Below, piece after piece: positions 15,101 to 27,100 of a stretch of DNA of 64,000 nt. Where the stretch lies: the NCBI GenBank assembly GCA_036768485.1, contig JAVLUZ010000345.1:367785-431784 (forward strand), written 5' to 3'. Source of the DNA: Mermis nigrescens (lineage: Eukaryota > Nematoda > Enoplea > Mermithida > Mermithidae). The translations under genes and the position numbers were made by a program. The stretch's first letter is position 1. Every line of letters begins with the position of its first letter. Under the pieces are notes generated by a model. The model was not told the origin of the DNA, ran no database searches, and saw nothing but the letters and a program-made list of their open reading frames with translations.

Positions 15101-18100
15101 GGCCGTGTTGGGACGGTGGCCATGTTGGGACGGTGGCCAGTGTTGGGACGGTGGCCGTGTTGGGACGGTGGCCATGTTGGGACGGTGGCCGTGTTGGGAC
15201 GGTGGCCATGTTGGGACGGTGGCCGTGTTGGGACGGTGGCCATGTTGGGACGGTGGCCGTATTGGGAATTTCGGTGGCCGTGTTGGGACGGTGGCCTTGT
15301 TAGGACGGTGGCCGTGTTGGGACGGTGGCCGTGTTGGGACTGGTGGCCATGTTGGGACACAATCGGTGAAACGGGACAGAACGATTTCAGATGATTTTTC
15401 TCAGATGTTTCATTTGCATATAAAATGCTCGCATCAGGCAAGCATAAGCTATGAAAAAGAATGAGATAACTACCGTAATGCTGATTTTGTATAACCCAAA
15501 GTCCAGTTCGTATGGATCTATGGTCATGAACGAATTGTTTTGATATGCTGGATTGAGTTCTACTGCTCGTATCGACCGCATAGGATTCAGCTGATCCAAT
15601 AATTCCAAAGACCACCTTTTTGTATTAGCTAAAGTTGAACTGCAAACCAGTTGAATAAGGACGCTTTGATAGACGGTCTCATATCGATAAAAAGCTATCG
15701 GATCGCTGAGGAGGAGAGACAGATGAAGCGGGGTCAACAAAGGAGGGCAACAAGTGCAGTTGACAACCGTTATCTATAGAAAAAATTTGTAAACACAGGT
15801 GGCGTGCTCATTAATTTGCTTAATTACTTCAAGTTAATTGTCTTATTTAATGTCTTGCAGTAAAATTCGGCACAGTTAATTTTTAAAATTATTCACTAAA
15901 TTGAATAATATCATCATAATTTAATTATTTACTAAATTAAATAACAATCATTAGCTGGCATAATTAAAGAGTAGAGTACAGCTTTAAATTCAAAAATCAT
16001 GAATTAAAATTTCAAATTAAGATTTTGAAGTTTATATTTCAACTATATCAAATATGGGATTCAAATTTCAAAATTCGAAATTAAAAATTTAAAGCAGCTA
16101 ACAATGGCAACGTTGATATAGAAGACAGTAAAATCGCTTAAATTAAAACTTAATGGATATTTTCAGCAGGTATGAGTACTTCGATTTCTACTTTTATTTC
16201 TAAGAAATTTGTTTTAAATTGAAGCCAACTAGAGCGCAGGATCGATTTCGTAAAATAGACTATGGATATTGAAATATTTCCAGAAAACACACTTGTAATG
16301 TGAATACTAATGCAAGCTGCTTCGGTTTTAGCTCAAGACGCACTGTTTATCATCCAATTTGTCAATATTCATTTTTGTGCATACGCAGAAGTCATAACTA
16401 TATAAAACTTATATTCTATTTAGAAGAATTAATAATAAAAATAATAATAAAACGAATTTATTTATTCTCAATTCATATTCAAGAGTTTACGACTCATATT
16501 AGTAAAAAGCTTTTCGGTAGATGAAATAAAAAATCGTTATGCTCAATGAATTTCATCCAGGCATGATTAAGTCTTTGTAATTTCAGTTATTCGAAGTGTT
16601 AAATATTACCGGTTGGTACTTCTAAGATGATCGAGCATAGTAAGTATGCAAATTTGAGCATAAATTTAATTTAGGTACTCTTAAGCTGGACCGTACATAG
16701 GCAGCAGCAAAATTCTGGGGGTGGATAGATGGGGCAAAATTGCAAAAAATAGCACCAAAAATTCAATTCTGGGGTTATCGATTTTGCGGGGGGTGTTCAT
16801 GATTCGGTGGAGGTATAAACCTCCCAAACTCCTTCCTACGCCCGTGTGTGAGATGAACTAACACGCGAGTCTGATTACGTTTGTCTGATAAGAGACGAGA
16901 AAACCGGATAGACTTTGCCGCAGAACTTCAACTTGAAATAAGCCAGCAGACAGATACACATAAGATAACCGACGCACAGGTGAAAAGCTGAAAGCACTGC
17001 CATCACCGAAAGTCCACGCGTACAAGCCCCCGATCGAATCTGCAGCAAATAATACGAATATCACTTGTTAGTCGTTGATATTTTGCGTTTAAGCTTCAGG
17101 CAATATGAAAAATCAATACGGCGCAAAGTTTCCGAAAATATTTTAAAGATTTTTTTTGTCATAAATAAAGCTGATTTGTTACAATGAATTTTATCGCCCG
17201 TGAAAGCGATTATTTGACTTAAAAAGGATTTCCGTAACGAGTGGCTAAAAAACTGGTACGAGAAAATTTTTTTAAATCGGGTTTCTGTGATAGTGACGAC
17301 AGCACTTTTCGCTTGTATGTCATGAATTTAATGACTTTATCTCTATTGAGCGATTATTGTGAAAACGTTTGTTTTTTTATAAATTAGGTTAACATGTAAA
17401 CGCTTTAAAAATTTTATTTTTGATTTTGTCGAAACTTTGTCCATATTTTTACAAAAACATACTAATTACTGCGCGGTTAGACGCGCATAAAATTTTGATT
17501 ACGATCAACAAAACGAAAAAAGGCACCTTTGCACCACATGAACGGTCTTCGGCATCAACATGAGCAACATCTCTGTTGAACTACGCTAACTTTATTGCTT
17601 AAAATATTGAATAACACAAGCTCTACCTTGATTCGTGGAAATCAATTATTTTAAGCATTTTTTTAGAAAAAAATCAATTTGAGCATTTTTTCGTGACAAT
17701 TTTGCCTCCCAATTTAGCCTACATTTTCAAACCTTTAACAACTCCCTCTTTTATTTACTTGAAAAACTGGACGGCACTCACTAAACCTGCATTGCGAAGG
17801 ATTTGAGAGATCAATCAAACGTAAAAATGAGAGCATAAATTCAATAGACACCATTTTCTTCTCATTTTCTCACATAGCTTATTGAAAATACTTAAATAAT
17901 TTGATAAATTTCTGACCGTTCGGTGAAACCACGCTACATGCGATTGGCCTTTCAATGATTGCCCATTCAGGGCATTGAACCGAAAAATTCCACTGAACTG
18001 AAATGTTGACAGGATTCAAAGTTATCGAAGTGTTGCCATCTGCTAGCTCGCCATTAACTCCATATAATCCTTCAGCGCTATACATTTTTTGGAAAGTTAT

Positions 18101-21100
18101 GTTTTGAGGCTGGAAAGCGTACGCTTTTAAAAAATGTCTTTTGATCATCTTTGATTCCTCGAAAGAAGTTATTGTAGGTGGTACGATATCTAGGTCCACA
18201 TCTCCATGCTCGACCATAGCAATCCCGTCACGATAGCCGAGGCTGCCCGCCGTCAATGATTGATAGCCAAGTGCGCAACCAGGTGAAAGTGAGAATCTGA
18301 AGTGAACATCCTGCGTTGATATTTTCTAACCATACATGACATGGATCGAAATTCTGAGCGGAAGTCCCCAGCCATCTCAAGGGGGGGGTGAATCACTTCC
18401 AATTTTTGGCCAAAAACGGCCAAAAAACGCCTAAAAACGTTTGGGGGCGGGGGTGGAGAGACGTCCGACCTTGGGTGGGGGGATCCACCAAACCACCTCG
18501 TTACATGTATGCTCCGAACAATCATTCGGTGACGTCCCAACAGTCCCACCATCTTAACAGTCCTACCACGAATCCTAACAATCCCAGCAGTCCCTACAAT
18601 CCCACCTTTCCATTAGTCCCACCATCCAACAGTCCCACCGTCGTAGCAGTATCACCGTCCCAAAAGTCCCACTATGAAATTACAATGATTGGAACAAATT
18701 GACGCAGCGTCAACAGATAGAATCATGCTGAAAACACGCTGTTGGCTACTTATGTATCTACCTTGTTTAATACATTTTATCACTTCCGTATTATTGTTTA
18801 CTATGCTAGCGGCTAACGCTTTTTAAATCGTTTTACGTTTGTGTTACTTCCTAAGCTCTTTAAAGCGATTTCTAATTGATTTGCGTTCATTTATTACAAG
18901 TCCTCATGAGGAAAAAATTGAAAGTTCTTTACCTGCACTTGAAAGATCACTAAATAGAACATAGCACGGTCAATAAACCCGTAATTTTCAGGCGCCGTTT
19001 TTTCTTCTAAACACCCCAAGTTTGGTATCAGAATCTAGCCTGAACGAACAATGATATATTGTTCGTGTGGCTATTTTAAATGCAAATCAATTACAAATCA
19101 TTTTAACGAACTTAAGAAGAAACAAAAACATATCTGAAAAGATTAGTTGCAGAATGTGAACCAGCTTTCCTGAATTGATTAAATCACTTTAACAAGTTAA
19201 TACATAGTTAAGTTAAATCAGCTTGATTCTACCTGTCATCATGCTGCATGAATTTGTTTCACTCATAGTGCGTATTGGTGGAGCTGATGGTACCGTGTAG
19301 AACTGTAAGACAGAGGGACTGTTGGGACGGTGGGACCATAATGCATAGCATGGCCGATCGGGGGAGGGGGGCAGCTGGTCTGGGAGGGTCAAAAATTGAG
19401 CTTTTTTTGTGCCAGAATGATCTCAAAAACTGATGTAAGCGCTAAAATAGCGTTAAAACTACGTTATTACACAGTTTCTGGTCAATTTTAAGCACTTTTG
19501 AAGAAAATTTTAAATTTTCATTCGATTTCGGCCTGTATTTTCCCCATTTTCCCTACAAAATTTTCCATTTTTCTATTTTGGAGGTCTAGACCTTCAAGCT
19601 TTCCACGTGCATGTCTGGGCAGGACTGTTGGAACAGCGGAAGTGTTGGGACCGATGGGACTATCGGGATTCTTGGTGGAACTTTTGCAATGATGTGACTA
19701 TTGGGACCGGACTGTTAAGACTAGTAGGACTGTTAGGATTCTCGGTAGGACCGTTGGGACGGTGAGTCTGCTTGGACTGTTGAGACACACGGATTATTCG
19801 ATATGTATAAGGGCAAAACTAAAGGAACCGCCCCTGTCAACAAGCCCAACCATGTCAAGATAATGATTGTATCCGTATGCTTTATACAAATTTTGGCCAT
19901 CCTGCAGAGTAAATCCAAGAATTCGGATATCTTAATTCTCATGCCTGAAGTTTGTTCTGCACGATAATATTGAACATAACACAATTTCGTAACCGACTAC
20001 GGCAACTATAAAGAATCGACAAAATATATTCTAGCCGTTAAATGGAAATCATTGGAAAAAGCAAATTTTTAAAGGAGACTGCATTTAATAGTTTTATTTC
20101 GCATAAGATATCGACTTAAAAGCATGTTCACTCTTTGAATTTAGTAGTTAGAAACCATATCTATAAATGGAAATAAGTACGAAACAGATTCAGTCTTTGA
20201 GCACTCAAAAGATTCAAAGACTCGATTTGAAAAAATGTTGATAATATCGAGATCAATTATGCGCAGTTCAAGTTACCTTTTCCATTGCTATTTTGTTACT
20301 ATTTATATAGTTGTAGACTTGCAAATATTTTTAAATGCAACGCGCCTTTTCAGCGGATCGACAGTTGCCCACTGGTTGCCACCTGAATGAAATATGAAGC
20401 TGACATTGTTTGTGGTGAAATCGTATGACCCATAATCATATAATACGTCATATCTGTCATAAGATTTGATTTTTGACCCGTTTGATGATTCATAGCAAGA
20501 GTGGTCCAATGGATTAAAATAAAGGCCTGATGAAGTTGTACATAAAAAATGAGAACTAGCTGCTTCCGTGCTCGGACAATTCTGATTTGAGCAGTTATTG
20601 GACGAGAAGCAATAAGTGCAAGTCGATGCAGGGCATACAACCTGAAAAATTTTTTATTAAGTGTTCAGGAGCTAAGTGATAAACGTATAATTAGAATAAA
20701 CAACTCATGAGCTCACCTAGCAGTCTTCCTGCGATATCAGAAACACGTTTTCATAAGTAGGTATCTGTTGTAATATTTTAAAGGGTACAAATCAGATATA
20801 ATAGCCCTTGATGCCGATGATGAAAATAAAACTACAGAAATGAGTATTATCATTAATTTTCTTTCATTTAGTTTTTTCATTACCGTGCTCAGTGGAAGGG
20901 AAAACCGGATGGTTGTTGCACCAATTCAGTGGTTCAGAGGTTCAGTGGTTCAGTGGTTCAGTGGTGCGCTTCAGAAGTTCAGAGGTGTTCTGTTGCACCA
21001 ACGACTTCTAGAAAGATTGGTGTTTCAGTGGTTCAGAGGTGATTTTCTAGTGGTTCAGTGGTTCAGAGGTGTAGATATTTCTTTTATGCGCACAATGTAG

Positions 21101-24100
21101 ACGAATAGTAAGGCATTGTGTACGCATAAAGTGTTGTTTCTTTCAATTTTTGTCGGATTTTCTGCAGAAGTAATCAAAAAATTCATTACATGCAGGTATT
21201 AAAATCGAGAACCGCACAAATTTATGTTAGGGTCATTTTCAGCAACAATCACAAATGAAATAAAAATTAAATGTGGAGCGATTAAGCAATAGCAATCGAT
21301 TTATTCATTCTCCAGTAAGCAGCTAGAAATGCTAAATTTCATACTTGATTTGTGAAAACCTCTAATCAATGTTGTTTTAGCTAGAAAATTGTTTATTAGT
21401 GGAGCAAATCGGCCACTAGAAATGACTACACTAAGCGCCTCTGAACCTCTGAACCTCTAGATTTTGGTGCAACAGAAACCTTTCTAGTGGTCCTTATTAG
21501 ACTTTTCTAGATGTCCTCTGAACCTTTCTATAGGCTCAGTGGCGTAGACATCGGTGCATTAGAATTCTCGCGCCTCTGAACCACTGAACCTCTAGAAAGG
21601 TTCAGAGGCGTTTGGTGCAACAGGCTCCTGGGGCTGTTGAACCGGAAGATGTAAGGGTCACTAAAAAATCACGAGTAATGTAGAAAAAATCTGTTTTAGC
21701 GGCGCTAATTTAGCAAAACATATGGATTGCATGTCATTTATGACCTAGATTTTATACTTTGCTGGATAGTTTCAGCATATATCTTAAGTCACGTTTACAA
21801 CCCCTTGGATTTATAATAAAATCATGAATTAAGTTTGTCTAGGCAAATTAAGTATGTTCGTACTCTGTTAAGCGTTCCGTTCCATCCATTATCTTTACGA
21901 TGCCATACCTTTTAACATTATCATTTTTTTAAAATTTGTTAAATCTTCTAGAACATCTTTCTGAAAATTTCTAGAAATTTTCTAAAAAGCCCAACTACAT
22001 ACAATAAAGCTGATTGGTGATGTGACTCTAGCATTGCTCAACTTCGTAGAAAGTTTTGTACATATAAGAATATATTCTTCAGTTCACTAAATCAAACTTA
22101 ATTTTTTACACTTTTTCATTATATATTAATATTCCCACCTGATAATTCAATGTTAGTCGTAAAATTTTGTAAGAGACAAGATTTCGAGACTCATAAAATT
22201 TGTTAAATGATTTCTGTATATATAAAAATGGGAATTTTACGCATTTTTTCAGCAGAACTTCAAAATTTGTTGGCACTTTGCGCAATTTAAAAACTGAAGA
22301 AGTAACCGTTGAATGATTTCAAGCATCTTTTGCATTTTTGAATAAATACAAGCTTTTCGAAGGTTTTACATGGGAATGAGAACTGCTTGAAAATTCAGCA
22401 CTGTTTCAAGCGGTTGTGAGATATTTCTGAATTGTGAGACTCTGTGTTTTTTAAATTTTCGATATCAACATACTTAGTATAACATATTTTTCAGCGTACC
22501 AAAAGATTCAAATATGCTGCGTCGGAAATAACGAATTCGAAACCGAATATTAAGCCATTGTTTGAAAATTCTGATTCGGTCAGAAAAATCGTGTTACCAG
22601 TCACATTGTCTTCAGAGAATTGAATCGACCTGTCGCCAAACAGAGGTGACGGAATCCCAGCAGGGAAATAATCAGTTTCTGAAACAACAGCAGCATGTAT
22701 ACTGTATTAAAGAAACTGCTCAAAGCTAGTTAAGGGTGTAAAGCCAGCTGTACAGACTCACAAAACCTAAGGCTTGCCTACTCATATAAAGAATGTGAGT
22801 ATTAAAGCAATATTGGAAGGGTTTTTGAGTGAATTCTTTCATGGATATAATTCAGCTAATATCAAAAAATCATTATTGTTAATAACGTTTCGTTAATCAA
22901 CTAAGGAAAAATTAGGATTTGCAGTGTCCTTGTGTCATAAATAAATGAACAAACTGACAGATTTTTCCGAAATGCGAGCGAATATTAAGTGATTCTGTCA
23001 TAAAGATGCATAGGTACGAGCATCAAACGTGGAATGGACACCGAGTTAATCATTATTATTGAAAAATTGTTCCATACAGAAATCGTAAATTGTGCTCTAA
23101 AACTTTTCGGGCGATTAAATTGTCAATCACGTGGAATATTGCAGCTTAAATTAAGCAAGGTTTCTGTACAACATAAAATTGAAAGCACGTGTGAATTTCT
23201 TCAATAGTGAAACAGTTATAAAAACATTATTTCTTACAATAAATATGAAAATTCACCTTGTATAGATAAAGAAATGTTATTTCCATCACCAAACGTTGCA
23301 TAAAGGACCGCATTTTCTGCGATGCCGATGGATACCCAACAAGTTATAATCTCGTTAGGGCGAGCTACAGTAGGGCAATTAAGATTGGATACTTCGGTTA
23401 AAGGCAATCGTACCACAACTGTTGCGCTCGCGCTAGCCTGTGCAGTAACTGCATTTACTATCGTAGCTACCATACAAGGGCAGCATGGGAACTCTGGGGG
23501 TCAAGCCCTAGAAATTTTTAAAAAGTGCCTTTTTTAGCTAAGAAAACGTTGAATAAATGTCAAAAACGCTGTTGCCTGACGTTTCGGACTATGCTCGTTC
23601 TTTCTAGGGGATAAAAACATTTTGAAAAATTTTCGAACAAATTTAAAAAATCGCATAAATTGAACAAAATATAGTAAAAAAATGTGTATATGGCGCGAAG
23701 CGCCGAAAATGTTTTCAGCTAAAAATGAGCTAAAAACGGTTAAAAATGCTTAATCTTTACAATTTTTACAATTTTGCACGCGGTCAGTTACCGTTCTGGG
23801 AGTCAGATCTCCCCTAAACTTCCCCCTCCAAGAACATTTATTGTAATCATACATAGGCAGCTAGAAAATTCTGGGGGTCTGGTTGGGTGAAATCGCGGGA
23901 AATAGCCAAAAATGTTACTAAAAATAGAATTCTGGGGTCTACAGTAATCTGCTGGTTTTCTCAACTTTTTGGGTTTTCAACCCTTCAACTTCCCTCGCCA
24001 AAATGAGATTGTATCTACCTGACGTAAAATGATCCATCCGAATGTGAAATTGAAAAAAAACAAAGAAGTGATTTAGTTGTCCCTAAAGTCAGGTTTTGTG

Positions 24101-27100
24101 AAAAATTCATTATCCTCTCTTTTTTTGTACCATTTTTTCATATTTCCAAATAATAACATTCATAAGACATTTGATATTTCTTCGAGTTGTATTGGACAAC
24201 ACAGGCTGTGATTCATGTCCTATTGAACATTATTCATGGTAGTTATCTGTATCGAAGCCATTCATAATATATTGATCGAAATTTGAAATTTTTCACTTCC
24301 TGAAACCTATTCTCGTGCAATGCACATAAGAGTACTCATCATAGGTGCACTGCATGGCCGATCTAAGGGGGGGGTTAGTCGGTCCTAAGGGCAAAAAAAT
24401 GAGCTTTTTTAGGCCAAAATGACCTCAAAAACTGGCATAAGCGCTAAACTAGCGTTAAAACTATGTTAGTACACAGTTTCTTATCAATTTAAAGCAATTT
24501 TGAAGAAAATTTTCAATTTTCTTCCATTTTTGGCTTACATTTCGCCTCATTTTCCCATCACAAAATTTTCCAATTTTTCATTCTGGGGGTCAGGAACACA
24601 CGTAGGTGTAGGGGGTTTGAAGGGTAAACCCCCTAGAAGGCCGCATACCCCCACAAAAAATCGAAATACCCCCTCCCAGAATTCAATTTAAGAAATTTTT
24701 GTGTTTTTTTCACGCTTTTTTATGTCAATGGATAGTCTTCGATGAGAAACGTTGAAAAACGGTGTTTTTTCCGTCATACCACCATTTTTAAGACCAATTT
24801 TAAGACCATTTTTTGACCTTTAAAAAATCTTGGACACCCCAGAATTTTGGTGCTGCCCACCTATGGTCAGGCAGGACCCCACTAGCCCCCCCCCCACGTG
24901 CATGTCTGGTATTCATTTCTCAATTACAGCATGTAAGCAGCAACAGTGGGTCTTTTGCAATATTCCATCTATCACTTCAGTCTACCATCCTTTTTTCATA
25001 AATATGTTTATAAGTCTTCTAGGGTTTAAGGGATTTCGATCCCCATGGCTGCTTACCCCGCAAAATGCTGTCTATTTTCTCAGAATTTTCGATTTATAAT
25101 GACGTAGAAAATAAGTCATTGCGTGATAAAATTAAGAAATTGTAATAATTCTGTCACCCAAGCCTTTTGACTCAAATAATAGTGACGTTTTCATCTTTTG
25201 CTTAATTTACGGATTATACACAGGGTCACCTGCGTCACGTTCTGCTTATCCCGCGCTTGGGCGACTACAATGTACGTCCCTGAATTATGAAACATTTTCC
25301 GAATTGGGAATTGAAATTCTTGATACCAATCCGATATAGGACTATCATCTTTGAAGTCGAAACTATATGCTGAAAAAAGATACATTAATCCACAATTTTA
25401 AATAAAACGCAATAACTTTTAATCTTGAATTATGACAAATAGGTTATATTATACGTAAAGGATCAGTGTTTTGTATTTTCGACTAAAGCCGATCCTAAAT
25501 TCTCCTCATCATCATCAGCATCTAACGATTAGCTTGACTATCACATGAAGCGATTAAAAAATAGAAATGATGAAAATACAAATCCTTGGCAAACTATGAT
25601 GAATAACCGCATTGAAAGCGACCAATTTTATGCTACTCGGATTTTTTTCGCTCAGTCTACAGGCGCATTCATACTTCGTCCGACTCCGTTCGATTTGGTG
25701 TCGGAATGCGAAAATTGACAAAACCGATCCGACACGCACCGACATGAGTCCGACATTATCCGACATCATGCGACACGCGTCCGACTTTTCTTTGCGCATG
25801 ACGTCATAATCTGTTTTACAATGCGACTTTTTTGTCGGAACGGACAAGTTGAGTTGGTTTCAACTTTCGTCCGTCCGACACACATAAAATTTAAACTACA
25901 GCGTGTAGGAAGATTGGCGCGACATGTAGCGCATTGCACGCCTTGTTTATTTTGTACTATTTCATTTTTCAAGCTTTAAATTTTTAATTTATTGCTCTGT
26001 ACTAGTCGTATAAAAGCGCTGTGGCAGTGGCGGATCTAGGATTTTCCTAAGGGGGGGGTGGTACCCCTAAGGGGGGGGCGGAACCCTGACTTGGGCGGAA
26101 AAATTAGCCCTTTTTACCCGAAAATCGCTAAAAATCACTCAAAAAAACCTTAATTTTGCGCATTTTTTCGGGCCAATGGGGGGGGCGGCCGCCCCCGCCC
26201 CCCCCTAAATCCGCCCTGCGCTGTGGCATATCGTGTCTCGTTTATTTTGTACTATTTATTGTTGCAGTCAATTCATTTTATTGTATTTTTCAGGTGTAAA
26301 ATTTATATAATTGATTGCAAATGGCTAATGGCGATTTTGACGACGTTACTAGGGAGTTATCAATCATAGCTGTTAAAGAACATCCATATTTGTGGGAAAT
26401 AAGTTTGAATAAATTAAAAAGTTTAAATAAATTGGCGCATGAAACGAACTTCGATACTTTCAGCATTTAATTTTTATTTCTGAGAGGGGTGAAAAAATTT
26501 GGGGGTATGCACCCCCAGAAACCAAAATACCCCCAGAAATCAAAATACCCCCAGAATTCAATTTTTGAAAATTTTTCGTTTTTTCGCAATTTTTTGATGC
26601 CAATGGATAGTGCCCGATGAGAAACGTCGAAAAATGGTGTTTTTCGCCAAACCACCATTTTTAAGGCCATTTTTTGACCTTCAAAAAATCTTGCACCCCA
26701 GAATTTGCTTGCTGCCCACGTATGCCCCAATCCCCACGCCCAGTTATGGTAGTTATGGTACAAACGCTGTTCGACAGAGAGACAATATAAAAACATCAAT
26801 GCATTGTGCGCTGAAAATATTGATTTTAAGTCGGAAGAAGTCGGATGAAGTATGAATGAAAGTCGGATCCGATGTCCGATCCGACATCGGACGACACCGC
26901 ATGTCGCATCCAGTCGGACGAGTGTCGGCCAGAGTCGGATGCGACTCTGCCCGACACGCGTCCGACAGGATGCGACATGCGGTGTCGTCCGATGTCGGAT
27001 CGGACGAAGTATGAATGAGCCTTAGCTATGTTAAAATATCAAGTGTTTTGTATAGGTATCGTAAGGCTCATTCATACTTCGTCCGATCCGACATCGGACG

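Larger units (their letters stand above)
14400..15385. mobile_element. Fold-back element with inverted 17-bp minisatellites
   Basis: Left array 14461-14705 is built of CCGTCCCAACACGGCCA; right array 15033-15360 of its complement. Irregular units occur in mirrored order: a CCAGTCCC variant next to each outer end and a CGAAATTCC variant further in. The arms are therefore copies of each other, not independent arrays. Flanks share CGGTGAAACGG. The centre holds an R2 copy. This is the organisation of fold-back transposons. Because 17 is not a multiple of 3, the arrays give spurious long open frames. Confidence 0.7.

Noticed and set aside
14272..15615. Several open frames of 64-202 codons on both strands with repeating MATVPTRPPSQHGHRPN-like peptides
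   Set aside because: They are translations of the inverted 17-bp minisatellites. Because 17 is not a multiple of 3, one array is open in several frames, so openness is not evidence of coding.
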